Assembly (NCBI GenBank): GCA_033239525.1
Contig: BSYO01000002.1
Span: 27,882,068-27,946,067 of the forward strand
Source of the DNA: Nepenthes gracilis
Lineage: Eukaryota > Streptophyta > Magnoliopsida > Caryophyllales > Nepenthaceae
Length of the DNA: 64,000 bases
Direction of reading: 5' to 3'
Both the position numbers and the translations under genes were made by a program. Shown piece by piece: positions 36,540-49,686 of the stretch. How positions within the stretch are numbered: the first letter of the stretch is position 1; each line of letters begins with the position of its first letter. Below the pieces are notes generated by a model. That model saw only the letters and a list, made by a program, of their open reading frames with translations. It was not told the origin of the DNA and did no database searches.

Positions 36540-37900
36540 TAAACACGACTTAAGAAGAATGACCGCAAATGAAATAAATATCCAATATAATTGGAAACCC
36601 GGAAAATGCATAAGTAGGCCCCACTTAGCAGCCATTACTGATTCAACCCATCGACTTAACAATTTTAGCCCAAAAAGTGAGCCCATATATCATATAACTA
36701 ACTATAATTGGCTTGACAAATTTCTACAAAATAACCACCGTACACAACCATCCACTTCCCGAAAGCAAGCCATAATAACCGCATTTATAAATCCCATTAG
36801 TGGACGGTTAATTCAATCATCCATTACCTTTATAAATATTCCTTCATTTTTTGAGGAAATGGAAGAAATAGCCGAAACGACCAAAGTTAAAGAATCCAGA
36901 AAAGAAGGAAGTAGAAAATAGAGAAAATGTCAATCACATCTATCCCAAGGAGGCAAGCCCTCCATCATCCTAGGTGGCCTAAACAACCTCTGAGGAGTCC
37001 ATCCAAACAATCTTTCCTCTAAACAACCCGCTTTGGGTCGGGAGTCCATCCCAAACAATCTTTCCACCGCCCCCAAAACGCATCCCAAGGAGAAGGTATC
37101 CATAGCCTTATAATAAGGCATGCTTGTTTCACCTCCTCATGGGACTTAATTCCACCCCCTTGGGGAAATGATCCTCGTTGGCACACCGGACCGGATCTCG
37201 CCTCGAAACCATGTAAGATGTATATGTTTCATCCGCATGACGATATTGTTATTTAAAATATTTACTTATTCTGGCCCTGTGCCAACACATTTGATAAAAC
37301 CCAAGTTTTAAAACTCTATAAGACGGAATCCACCGCCCCAAAATATATCGTCAAGGAGAAGGTATCCACACCCTTATAATAGGGTCATTTCACCATCCAA
37401 AGCGAACTTCACGGCCCTAACAACCTCTAAGGAGTCCATCCAAGCAATCTTTCCTCTCCCACCAAGAGATCTTCCATTCATGTGACCGGTCATCCATTCA
37501 GAGCACTTAAATGATCCTTAGACAGCTGACAATAGCGCATCTAAGACGCCCATCTACGGACACACTTCGAAACCACCCCTCTACGGGCGTATTTCTAAGT
37601 CGTTCATCAATTGGGTGCATCCAAACGTTCAACCTATCAATACATATATCTACGCATTCTCCTTACATTTTTCTATTTTATTGGAAAGATATCTAACTTA
37701 AATGTCGGAGGGTTTATAAATATAAATCAATTTTCACTATCCCTAAATATATTTTTATTTTAGATAACAGTACTACACAATGTTCAAGATTGAAACTGGG
37801 ATAAAGATTTGATTCGCATAGGGCTGATTTGGAAATAAATATTAAGATATTAAAATTCGATATCTATGAACTTTTCTCTGCTGTCCTCCGAATCTATAGA
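36540..37900 (+). mobile_element. nested LTR fragment, Tat-like, with internal duplications
   Basis: Less AT-rich than its surroundings. Near its right end it has TCTAACTTAAATGTCGGAGG, resembling GACTTGAACGTCGGAGTG in the 3' LTR at 61122-61747, so it is probably a related gypsy LTR. Internally, GGAGTCCATCC(C)AA(A/G)CAATCTTTCC occurs three times (about 36997, 37041, 37431) and AAGGAGAAGGTATCCA twice (37086, 37350), implying local duplications. Confidence 0.5.
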
Positions 37901-37929
37901 ATAATACGAATTCATGGTACGTAATAAAT

Positions 37930-38640
37930 ATTTAAAAAATTATTCAAAATACTTACATAAAATATAATATGTAAGGAAAAATGTATATATTTCAAAATTT
38001 TTTGTTTATAAATATTTTCATATAATGTACATATTATTTTAAAATATTTACTTATTCAATTAAAAATGAACAAATTCCTTCAAACATTTAATAAAACCCA
38101 ATCAAACTTTAAAACAATCTATAAAAATTATATACATATAATAATATTTAATATATAGCGGTAAAAGGTGTCATACATATATAATAAAATAATAAATATA
38201 AATAAAAATTAAAACATTTTAAAATAGAATAAAGACCAAATTTTAAAACATTTATCCTAATTATCTACTTTAACAAATTTGACTTTCAAATACTCAAAAA
38301 TCTTCTTTCTCGTATTTCTCCCTCCTCTTCTTCTTTTCATTATCACCTTTTTTTTCTTTCTTTCTCTTGCATTTAACTGAAAATAATATGCATAAGTCTT
38401 TATATATGCATTTGACCCATAAGCGTCAAATAGGCACGCATTAAGCGCTATATATTTTATCTCATCTACACATAAATGTCACATTAGGCACAACTCAAAT
38501 ATTAATATTCTACCACAACTGTGCATTAACACCTCAAAGGTGCACATCAAATGTACAACTTTTACCTCAAACACATATGAACATATGGGTAGATGTCAAG
38601 CTTGATTTTCAATAATCTGATTTTTTTTTTAAATTTTATT
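37930..38640 (-). mobile_element. upstream half of a minus-strand gypsy LTR
   Basis: The reverse complement shows the U3-R pattern of the 25.8-kb LTR: GTTTGAGGTAAAAGTTGTAC, CATTTATGTG, GTGCCTATTTG, then a purine run (pyrimidine-rich on the plus strand, 38300-38370). It is separated from its probable other half by the nested fragment at 36540-37900. Confidence 0.55.
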
Positions 38641-38689
38641 ATATAATTATTTTTTAAATTAATTTAAAATTATATTAATAATATCATAA

Positions 38690-38930
38690 TTTATAAATAT
38701 AAATCGAACATTATAATGACTGCCCTAAATATGTTTTTGTCCATTTACCTAGCGATAACAACACGTAAAGATATTGAGAGATATCATGCCTTGGGATAAT
38801 ATGGATTATCCCAACCTTATTCATTCGGTGTGATATACGGCTGATTTGGAATCAAATAAATAAATATTATATTATATTATTTTAAAATAATTTAAAAATA
38901 TCTATGAACTTTTCTCTGCTGTCGAAACTT
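38690..38930 (+). repeat. second copy of an LTR tail
   Basis: Repeats 37705-37885: it shares AAATATAAATC, CCCTAAATATNTTTTT, GGCTGATTTGGAA and ATCTATGAACTTTTCTCTGC, with several indels. The two copies flank the minus-strand LTR half at 37930-38640. Confidence 0.7.
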
Positions 38931-40200
38931 ACCCATGTTTTATACACTGAATAAAAGGTCACCAGGGTTTTTGTTTTGTTTTTGTTTTTTTATTAAGTAT
39001 TTTAGAAAAATCTATAATTCATTGTTAATATTAAAATTATTATTGGGGTATCTCAAATGTATGGGGCACACACAATGAATCATTGACAAAATGGAAAATT
39101 AAATAGCCAGCCTTAAAGATTGACCGTAATATCAAAACATAAAAAATGGCTTGTTATTTTATTCATATTACAAAATTTATATAAAAACTAAATAATAAAT
39201 AAAAGATTATAGCATTAAGATATATTTTAAATGTGTCATTAAATATTTTCAAATCATTTATTGAAAAAATTAGTACGGAGCCTTGAACAAATTCCAGCTG
39301 TCCAATCAGCATAATCTAATTAATTTAATATTTTATATCGTTTAATTAATGTTTAAAAATATTATATGTAAATATAGTTATAAAAATTAGATGTAATTAA
39401 TTTTATACATTATCGATCAAAGTATCTAATTCGACCAGGCCCAGGTTATTAATATTTTATAAACTATATTTTTATTTTATATAAATATGAAATTTTAAAA
39501 AAATAATATCAATATATTATATTTTTATATAAAAATCACTTATTAAAAATATATTTATATAATATTTTATAATATTATATATTTTTAGATATTTTTTCTG
39601 TAATATAAAATTTAAGATAAACATATTTAAAAATAAAAAAAAATCTATAAACTAATTTAAATTTTCATAATTTGGCTTATGAACAAGCATTGTTAATACT
39701 TTTGGCCTGGGTAATTAAGCCTTATCAGGCTCAATTTAACTTATTAATCATAAATTTTTATCTAAATTTAACATTAACTTAATTTTGAAAGGATGTAATA
39801 GAGTGGTATAATTCGAAGTTCGTAATAGAATTATAAATATTATTTAAAATATTTAATATATATAGCATAGTATAATACATAAATTAGATTATCTAATTTT
39901 TATTTTTAAAATAAAAATGACCCTTTACTTGGGGCCTCATTAAAAATTAGATATTAATATATGCATACAAATAATCTAGATAAATTCTTAAATTTAATTT
40001 TCCTTTTCTAATAATTTTATTTTATTTTTAACATTATATTTTCAAATAATAAGATTTATGAATATTAATTGCATTCATTTTATTCATATATCACCATAGT
40101 TTCAGTCAAAAAATTACATTTGGTAGATTTATGATCCAAATTATTAATTTTTTACTGACCCTTTCATACAAATTATTTTAAATACATTAGACTAGATAAA
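38931..40200. other. AT-rich DNA without recognisable genes
   Basis: Nothing identified beyond A/T-rich low-complexity sequence. Confidence 0.5.
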
Positions 40201-41100
40201 TTAAACAGCCGAGTGCTTTTTCATTTAAAACGTAGCAAAAAGACAGTGTAAAAATTGCTTGCGTCAAATATAAATCTGTAAAAATTAAACAGAAAAAATG
40301 GAAAATGATATTTTGAAATTGTAAATTTTATGCTTAATTAATTAGAAATGAATTTTTTTGGGTATAATTTTCTTTCAAACGTAGATGATTATTTTCTATC
40401 ACTTTCGAAATTTTCATAGGTATTTTTACTGTTATTTTTTATAAATAAATAAATTTATATTTCATGATTTTTTTTTACAATATTTTAAAAATAGAACTTA
40501 GTCCTTCAAAATACCCATATGTTTGGTAAAAAATAAATAAAATTTTTAAATATTTAAAAAATTAAATAAATCTTAAAATATTTAGTAAAATATACATTTA
40601 TGTAATAATATTTTTAAAAAAATATGTGTATGGAATAATTACATATTTAATAAAACAATAATTGGAAATAAAATCAAAGGATTTAAATAATAAAATAAAG
40701 AATGTAATTAAATATATTTTTTAAACATTAAATTTAACAAATTTAACGTAAAATAATTTCAAAATATCTTTCTTTTTCTTTTTCTCTCTTCATCTTTTTC
40801 TCTTTTTTTTTCTTTCTTCTCTCTTTTTTCTATCCAAATGACAACAAATTAGGTGTAGAATTCTTTTATACTCAATCGTTATATAAGTGCTAGATAAATA
40901 TATATTAGATGCCATTTACATACATAAGCATACATAAATGCTACATTAGACGTACATTATATATTAATATTTTGTCTCATCTATTCTTAAACATCCCATA
41001 GGCATTTATTAGGTGCATAACTTTTACCAAAAAAATGCACGAAAGCGAAGATAAGTATCTATCAAGTGTTGGGTATGATTTTTTCAAATTAATTTTTTCT
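40200..41100 (-). mobile_element. gypsy LTR fragment, minus
   Basis: The reverse complement has the same family signature: TAAAAGTTATGCACCTAAT, CATTTATGTATGC, then a long purine run (plus-strand pyrimidine tract 40770-40835). It is oriented opposite to the copy at 41530-42300. Confidence 0.55.
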
Positions 41101-41529
41101 TAAATTTTTTATATGATTATTTTACACATTAACTTAATATATATACATAATGATATCATAAACATGTTAAAAAAAATGCATTATTGTATATATATTTTAC
41201 TGTGTACTAAACTCACATTTATAATATTTTTAAAATCCTTTCAAAATAGTAGGTATCAGATTCTTATAGAATTAGACAGTTGACCATTAGATAATTATAG
41301 TAAATAATTTTATTTATGATTTTGGGTTTATTTTTTGATTTATTATAATAGATATGATTGATACATCTTTTTTGCTGTTTAGACTTGAGGCAGCGTGCCT
41401 TTTATGAACTTATATACGAGTTTTTGCTACCATATATTTAGATTTTTGTTAAATATTTTTTCTTCCAATAATATATTGATGGAATGATAACAGAGTTGGC
41501 TTGTATAAAATATGAATCTAAAAAATTAT

Positions 41530-42300
41530 TTTAATGGTATTAAAATTTAAGTAAATTAACGAATTGTTAAAGTTAATTATGAATTTGGATCAAAAATTAA
41601 GTATTGGAGTAAAATTAATTGGATTCAAGTGGCACATAATATTTGCTTGACCCATGCATAGTGTATTTTGAACAGAATACTTACGTCTGATAAATGCTCG
41701 AGTGATGCTCATTCGTATTTAAATTAGAATGTTGGTATCTGATGTATACATATTTGATACTTATATATAGTGTGATTTTTGCCTCTACACTCGAGTTGCA
41801 CCTAACCGGTACACATTTGTTAATTTTATATAGGTTATTTGACCGATTTTAATTCATTTATGCCATACTTTGAGAGAAACAAGACAAAGAGAATAAGAAA
41901 AATGATAGAAGAAGAGAGAGAAATGAAAAGAATGTAAATTTGAAGATAAATTAAGCAAGTTTTTAGTAAATTTTAAGTAAAAGTAAGTATATTTAAATTT
42001 TTTTATTACTAATTTTTTAAAAAAATTTTAAATATTTTTTTTATTTAAATCTTTATACATATAATATTTTCTTACTTATATTGATTATCCCTTTTATGCA
42101 TGCAAATTTATTCCCATTTTATATAATTTTGTTTGCAACTTGGTATGTATTATTTGATCTGATTTAAATTATTGGATTTTGTTTATGGATGAATTTTATT
42201 TTTGACATTATTATTACATATTTGTATTGAAAATCATAACAGTATGAACATGTCGTAACACCTCTAATGCTCTCCTTCCTTTTTTTTATTATAATCTAAG
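41530..42300 (+). mobile_element. gypsy LTR fragment, plus
   Basis: Matches the 3' LTR at 30200-30700: ATGTTGGTATCTGATG/ATGCCAACACCTGACG, TATAGGTTATTTGACCGATTT/ATAAGTCATATTCAACTGATTT, CTTTGAGAGAAAC/TTTTGAGAGAAAAG and the purine run. Only the upstream half is recognisable. Confidence 0.6.
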
Positions 42301-42323
42301 GAATAATATTTTATTATATAAAT

Positions 42324-42617
42324 AAGATTGAAGTGATTATTTTTATTTTTTGAATATCAGTATATGTTAAATATATATTTAATTACAATTATATTATATT
42401 AAATAAGATTAGTAAAAATCCAAAGACATATATCAAATGGAGTATAAATGAAATATATTTTAATATAAATAAGATTGAAGTGATTATTTTTATTTTTTGA
42501 ATATCAGTATATGTTAAATATATATTTAATTACAATTATATTATATTAAATAAGATTAGTAAAAATCCAAAGACATATATCAAATGGAGTATAAATGAAA
42601 TATATTTTAATATAAAC
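42324..42617. repeat. perfect 147-bp tandem duplication
   Basis: 42324-42470 and 42471-42617 are identical except at the last base of the unit. Starts AAGATTGAAGTGATT. The near-perfect identity in otherwise decayed DNA marks a recent duplication. An (AT)n run follows at 42668-42694. Confidence 0.95.
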
Positions 42618-42662
42618 AAGTTAAACTAGTTAATATATAATAAAATATTATATAAGATATAT

Positions 42663-42697
<35 letters not shown>

Positions 42698-43099
42698 AGG
42701 GACAGAAATCATCTAAAATTTTCAGCGCTTCTTATTTTTATAAGATAAAATTTTTATATAAAAATTGATTGTTCAGGACAAATTGGGGCAAAATCGGAAC
42801 CCTAGTTTGAGCTACGTCTACTTTATAAAGATATTAAATAAAATTAAAATAATCTTATCAAGAACAAATCTAAAGTTATATATGTTATCCAACCTAAAGT
42901 TGTGATCTTCCCTAACATTTCATGTATTACGATTTTCAATATGAAGGCTCTTTATTGGACATGAGTGCTCTTGCTTTGTCAGCACATAATCGATTAATTA
43001 AAATAATTCAAACTAAAGTAATCACTTGTGATTTTTCTATTTATTTTTAACCCTCTTTCAGCTAATAATTTTGTTGGAGACTAATTAAAACAGCTCAAA

Positions 43100-43330
43100 A
43101 TTTAAGCAGCTATAAGTATCTTTGATGGGAATGGCTGTAGCGGGCCGACCCAAAGGAGCAAGTGGCCCAAAATATATTGCGACTCATTTGCCCATGAGAT
43201 GGTCGACGCTCCAATTGATCGGAGAAAGCTTCCAAGCAGATTGGACGCAATCCAAAACAGGCACGGCCCAGACTGAAATTGGCCCACGCACCCTTTCCTA
43301 TACGTAACGATCATATGTCCTAATTGGCCG
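43100..43330. other. GC-richer island with GGCCCA motifs
   Basis: A short less AT-rich island holding GGCCCA three times (near 43163, 43265, 43283). No convincing ORF: the 81- and 61-residue frames overlap each other and match nothing I know. Could be a captured promoter piece or a repeat fragment. Confidence 0.35.
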
Positions 43331-43334
43331 TAAC

Positions 43335-44100
43335 GCCAAGATGGCAATCCATTCTATAATGAAAATTTTTCAAAATTAGAGCGCATCTCGGAAGAAATGC
43401 TCGTAAATCAACGCACGGCTCACAACGGCAATTTCAACATTCACTGCGCACAATATTTTTGCGGAGGGAGAAATCCTCATTCCCGACTGTTGCAACATAG
43501 AATAACGCTTATATCCACACGAGAAAGGGAAATGATCCTCTTAAAAGGTGGGCATCCCGCATTGCCATCTAAAGAAGACAACAAAAGCCCATGATTATAA
43601 AATGCCATAAAGACCCACTACATAGGCACGCTATTTGACATACTCAAACTTGCATAAACTTTTTAACTCTCGAATGTTCAATCACCATGCCATCTCTTCC
43701 ACTATTAGTTCTCAATGAACTCAGTAAATAGGGAGGCCGCTCACAATGAGCACTTCACGACTAAAGCCACTCCTAACAAGTGTACATCCGATTCTTACTC
43801 TCAAATCCCTCTCATTATATTTATTCCAGTATACTCTATTTTTTACCTTCTTTTTATTGAAAAATAGTTTACTAATTTAAGTATCGAAAGATAAATTGGG
43901 GAGCAAGTCCCGCTATTTTTCTCTGATTTCTCATCGTTTATTATTGTGTATAAGATTCTAGATGCACAGGATAGTAACAAAACTCGAAAAGCAATTGAGT
44001 TTGAATTCTTCCAAAATTTAAATTCATGACGCATCAATCTTATAATGATCTTATCCTCGAAATTTACCCTCTCATACAAATGTCATAAACATTTGTAGTG
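43335..44100 (+). mobile_element. lone gypsy LTR, Tat-like
   Basis: Its downstream part reads like the Tat LTR of this window: ACTAATTTAAGTATCGAAAG then GGGGAGCAAGTCCCGC, versus GACTTGAACGTCGGAGTG then GGGGAGCAAGCC at 61570. It ends in ATTCATGACGCATCA-type sequence near 44035. No gag/pol nearby. Confidence 0.55.
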
Positions 44101-46250
44101 TCAATTAAAATTGACCCGTAACTTATGCTAAATAAAACTATAGGATTGGGAGAAATTAGGATTTAAATTTGTTATCAATTTTTTTTACAAATTTTAATAA
44201 TTTAAACCATTGATGAATACCAAAAAAATGTAACCAATGTATTGAAAAGGCTCAACAATCTATTCCAATGAATAATTATATATGTATACATATATGCATA
44301 TATGTATGTAATGTGTACTTAAAGGGTAGTTTGGTATGATAAACATTATGATATCAATTTAACACAATCAAGCCATAGAAGTAATATTTATACAATAATA
44401 TGGATAAAATTATATATATCAGATTATTTTTAATTACAAGATATGAAAAAATAATAAAAAATTATGCATTCTTATTATATGATGACGAATATTAGGGTGT
44501 CTGCAATGTGACTCGATGAATGCAACTTTAATATCACGATGACCCTGGGAGCTATGTAGTGATTGTCGACATTACTAATGTGTGAGAACAAATTCTGTCA
44601 ATTTCTTTGGTGTTCCATGGTGACTGAGTTGCCCATGTCAATGATGTGCCTTTGGAGCACCAAGAGAATTGGTGCGGATCCTAAATATAATTATATAAAG
44701 TGAGTGCTCATTAGATCTAAATAAAATCAAGCTATTTGATTGATTTGATTTGTCTAACATGAACTTTTATAAAGTATAATTAAAATATATAAGTATTATC
44801 ATCAAAAAATTAAGCTTAGTTGTATTTTTGGTCCGATCATGACATGGGGTGAAAAAATGATTTGCTTGGCTCAACCAATCTAAAAATATGATTTTTATAA
44901 ATATAAATTTCTTGAATAAAAATACTGAGTTTTATTTTTTAAAAAATTTAATAAACCATATATTTTTGTATAATAATTAATATTTTTAGGTAATATTATT
45001 ATCTAAACATAGTATTTTTTATGGAATTATGATATTTTTAAAGATATTTTCTTATATAAGCATAAAATTTTGAATAAAATTAATTAAAAATAACAATATT
45101 CATGGGGTTGAATTGAACTGACCTGGCTAAATATAAAAATGTGCAAAATTATAAATTTTAATCAAAGTAATAGATACTACCCCTATTCTACTCGACTTAA
45201 TGACTACAATTGTTTATTTAAATCCAATTTGACCCCGAAAAAAATCAGATTTTGATCCGATGGATTCATTGAAATGGAGAGACTCATCTTCCATAATTCG
45301 ATCATTATTTTTAACAGATGATTGCGATTTAAAAGTTTTTGAGAAAACTAAAAAATCAACTAAAAATAACTATTTTAAATTAATTAAATTATAATTATTT
45401 ATTTAAAAATAAATAAATAAAATAATCTTTTTTAAAAATATTTTTAAGAGATAAAACTCCCTCAATAGATCGGATTGCTTTTGTTTTCGTTGGACTGTTC
45501 TCCAACTGGACGTATAACATTACAAAGGCGTGATCAGGTGGGCAATAGAATTGAGATTAGATAAGAAAGCTCACCAACCAATCGCCCATTTGTCGAACAT
45601 TATGGCCTCTGGCGCATATGACAATTAGGTTTGTCTACTGGCTGTTGCGATGTCCATATTTGCTTTTAACAATATTTGGGGGTTAATTTTTAATTATTTG
45701 TTTATTTTTATATAATTTTATTAATATAAATAGATAATAAAAAAATTATGTCATCTAAATTATTTTAAAATAATTGAAAGACATATCTTTAAAACTAAGA
45801 TTTTTTTAGTATGTGGTGGATATGGGATCCTTCAACACCATATATAAATATGCATAAAATACACAATAAAGATGAAAGCATGGCCATTACCGAAAAATTT
45901 TTAAAATATTAATAATTTATTTATTTTTTTACAATTCTAACACATATTTATTTTAATATATTAGATAGATTTTCAGCTATGACGGACCGAGTAACTAATA
46001 GTAATAATATGTATCCAAACGACCAAAAGATTTCTGATTACTAAACATTCGAGATATTATGTTGCTAGGTGGCTGAGTGGTTAGTTAACTAAGCTAATAA
46101 ATCACGGGCCCACCAGTCCGTCTCAATATTCAGTTGCCAAAGTGTCAGATCATCCTTTAAATTATGGTGTATAACATTTGGATTATAAAATTTAATAAAC
46201 TAATTTGAAAATTTTTCAATCAAATTCAAATTATAAAAAAATTACTCAAT
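44101..46250. other. AT-rich intergenic DNA
   Basis: No gene recognised. A patch at 44480-44690 is less AT-rich and has the small stem GCACCAAGAGAATTGGTGC, but no ORF. 46070-46100 has a tRNA A-box-like TGGCTGAGTGGTTAG without the rest of a tRNA. Confidence 0.45.
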
Positions 46251-46500
46251 CAGCCGAGTACATAAAAGGAGTATAGCCCTCCAAATATATACTCATTCCC
46301 ATCATCTTTAATTCTATATATTTTTCTTCCTCAATATATTTCTGAATCTATTAGAAAAATTACTAATTTAAATATTAAAAAATAAATCAAAAAATGAGTT
46401 CTACATACCTCTTATATTCAGTTAATTTTATTGTGGTGTATAAGATTCTAATTTATAGTTACGAAAATTAAACCTGTTTGCATTCAAATATTCAGACGAA
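46250..46500 (+). mobile_element. short LTR fragment
   Basis: The string ACTAATTTAAATATTAAAAA, followed by TTATTGTGGTGTATAAGATTCTA, parallels 43866-43957 (ACTAATTTAAGTATCGAAAG...TTATTGTGTATAAGATTCTA). A degenerate second copy of that LTR tail. Confidence 0.5.
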
Positions 46501-47914
46501 TGAATAGGTTTCCTAATTTGTACGACAATTTAAATTATCAAAATGTATCAAATGATGCATAAACTATCTTGAATTTTTAAAATGATGCAAACCAACGAGA
46601 AAACTTAATTATTTTTTTGTTAATATAAGTTGGTATGAATTATTTGTGACTGGGGAGTTAAAACATATCTAAAAAAAATTAACCATTTATAGTCAAGCAA
46701 TTAGATTTGATACAATATAGAAAGGGTGTTATTCTACCTTTATAACAATGGGATCTAATACTTGTGTTTTTATGTTATACTCGTTTTATAAAAATATATC
46801 CATGCCATACTATCTCTTACCAGGGGCTCTCTTAAGGATTTCATAGAGTTTTATTTCTCATTAAAATAGATAAATTTATTTTCTATATTTTGATATTTTT
46901 TATAAATAAAAAATTATAATTTAATTAATTAAAAAAATTAAAATTTAATTATTTTAAAATAATTAAATTATAGATGATTAATATTTTAAAAAAATTAAGT
47001 ACAACTATCTTTTTGAGATATAAGGCCATCATTAATCCCTTCTCTCAATTATTTTATTTTTTAACAAATCAATAGAATTATCCTTTAAAAATAATAACCT
47101 CAACATGATGTCACATTGATATCATAAATCTAATTTTCATAATTATTTTTTAAATTTTTTTTAGAGTTGCTAATTAAAAAATATTATATTTACTTTTGTT
47201 ATAGCTATTGCACCCATTTATTTTCGATATGGTGGGTGCATAAGTTTTATTTTTTTTATACAAATTGGGTCTTGTTTTATTTTAGTAAACTTTATCAATT
47301 TTAAATATCTTTAAAGGTTTAGGCTTTATTTTCTCCTCACATTTTTAAAAACTTTCAGATTTAGTCACTTCAATTGTCTCATTGTATTTGCTAATACTCT
47401 TTAAATATTCTTTTCTATTTTTAGCCAAAAAGTCTTAAAATTCACTAATTAACCTTTAAAATACTTCTCATAACTTTAAGCTTTGATTTTAGAGGGCCCA
47501 AAACAAGCTTGGTCTGAGAGAGGAAATAGGATCTTGAGTTAGAGGTAAAAAATATATATATATAAAATAATTATATTATAGATAAAAATAATAATTCTAA
47601 CATATTTTTTATATTTTGATTCACCGTCACTACCGCCACTTAGAGCCACCACCCTCGCCGCTATTACCACCAATATTAATGGTTATTGATTTGATAGTGT
47701 TGGTGGTCGATAGTGGCCCTATCTAAGAGAGAGACTTGGATTATGAATGATCAAAGTAATGAGCGATTGAGAGTAGTTGTTATTGAAAAGCATAAAAAGG
47801 CTAATGAGAATAGAGTTCAAAATTATCTTATGTAATATATATATAAATATCCGATACACGTAATTCCGATATTTATTTCAAGTTTGTTAACGATACAATA
47901 AGTATGCACCTAAT
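46501..47914. other. AT-rich intergenic DNA
   Basis: Nothing supported. A small CCACC-rich patch lies at 47620-47680. Confidence 0.45.
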
Positions 47915-48535
47915 AAAATAATAATAATAATAAAGATAAAGAATAATTTTTTATTAATAATAAGTAATAATAATAATAATCTTAAAAATAATAATAATAA
48001 ATATAATAATAATAATAATAATAATAAAATAATAATATGTAATAATAATAATAATATAAATAATAATAATAATAATATAAATAATAATAAAATAATATAT
48101 AATTAATAATAATAATAAATATAATAATAACAATAATCGCCTTCAATAATCTTCCTAATAAAATAATATGAATTTCCAATCACAAATAAATATAATAATA
48201 ACCAATAATCCAATAATAATATATAAGGTTTGAATAAAAAGAAATAGAAAATTAATAATACCTAATAATAATAATAATACAAGGTTTTAATAATAATAAT
48301 AAGAGAGAATAAATCAATGATAATAATATCTAATAATCAAGTTTGAAGAATAAAAATTATAAATTGATAATAATAACAATAATAATAATATCTAATAATA
48401 ATAATATATAATAATAATAATACCCAAAAAATATTTGACAAAATAATAATAATAATAATAATATCTAATAAATAATAATAAGCGGGCCCCATTCGGATTT
48501 AATAATAATAATAATAATAATAATAAAATAAACAT
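47915..48535. repeat. compound (AAT)n microsatellite, ~620 bp
   Basis: Long imperfect array of AAT/TAA trinucleotides with interruptions (for example CGGGCCCCATTCGG near 48483). The Tyr/Ile-rich ORFs here are translations of the repeat and not genes. Confidence 0.95.
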
Positions 48536-48545
48536 TCTCGATTTT

Positions 48546-49498
48546 ATTCGAGCGGGTATCGAGTGAGAGGCGAGAATGGGAAGGCTTAGGCGGGCTCGAA
48601 CCAAACGGAGGGCGGATTACACTGATTTTAACCCGACAACCCACAATTCCGACATCAATACAATAATATTATGAATGGTCAAAATATACTAATAAGACAA
48701 GATCTCTAACAGCTTAAATTTTTGCTAGGTTAATTTGAATTATTGTAGACAATGTGAGAAACAAAATAAATATAGAGAGAAATTATACGATAAAGGTTAA
48801 AAAATGTATTATTTAATTAAAACTTGGTTCAAATCAGGATTATTAAGCTTGGGCTAGGTTTAGATGTATATCAAGATTGTAAGGTCAGGTTATCTTAGAT
48901 TAGGCCGAGCCACCCATGTCAAGAACTACAACGGTCTTCATCTAGTATCAAAGAGTCATGCCCACCTAGCAGATTTTTTTTTTTAATTTTTGAGTTGTCT
49001 ACTTCAAAAATACATATTATTTGCAAAAAAAATACTTAAAAATATAAAACATAAATATGTTATGGATAAAAATATTTCTTAAAAATATAGAAAAAAACAA
49101 TCTTTATATAAAAAAATAACTATTTACATAAAAGATAATTTAATAGTATGATTTTTCAAAAATAGTACTTATGAAATATTAAAAATATATTTTAAAAAAG
49201 AATTATAATTCTGCCTATTAAAATCAATCACTATAAAATTTATGAAGTATAGGTTTTTAACAATAGTTATTCATAATATTTATATATATTGACTATATTT
49301 TATAAAAATCTGCATCAAAATGGATCGAACTTGTCAAGCTACTCAACATAACCAGTCGTCTTTACAAACTACCACTAACATGGTGAAAAGTGGAGGGCCT
49401 TATTATCTACGGATAAAGAGATAAAAATAAAGGAAAAGAATAGAGGCAAAGAGGAGGTAGAAAAATAAAAGGCAGGAAGCCGGTCATAAAGAAACCAT
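48546..49498. other. AT-rich intergenic DNA
   Basis: No gene seen. 48545-48660 is less AT-rich and looks like a repeat fragment. Confidence 0.45.
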
Positions 49499-49507
49499 TA
49501 CTAATGA
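49499..49507. repeat. left 9-bp target site duplication (TACTAATGA)
   Basis: Identical to 49687-49695 and immediately outside the inverted-repeat element. A 9-bp length is typical of Mutator-like insertions. Confidence 0.8.
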
Positions 49508-49686
49508 AAAATGAGGGGTGTTGCGATACGGATCTGTACGGTAACCGTCGAATCCCTATCAAATGCCTTTTGTTAATCATTTTATTTAAATTAAATTGAT
49601 TATTATTTTTTATAATAAAAATAAGTAGGGATAGATAAAAATTCGACGGCTATTGTACAGATTCACGTCACAGCACCCCTGCTCTC
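49508..49686. mobile_element. Mutator-like MITE, 179 bp
   Basis: Terminal inverted repeats of about 50 bp: the left arm has AGGGGTGTTGCGATACGGAT then CTGTAC and CCGTCGAAT; the right arm read backwards has AGGGGTGCTGTGACGTGAAT then CTGTAC and GCCGTCGAAT. The AT-rich middle has no ORF. The perfect 9-bp flanking duplication supports a MULE-type transposition. Non-autonomous. Confidence 0.8.

Noticed and set aside
46070..46145. tRNA-like sequence (TGGCTGAGTGGTTAG)
   Set aside because: Only an A-box-like piece; no B-box GGTTCGAAT, no acceptor stem and no cloverleaf.
47982..48604. Tyr/Ile-rich minus-strand ORFs
   Set aside because: Translations of the AAT microsatellite.
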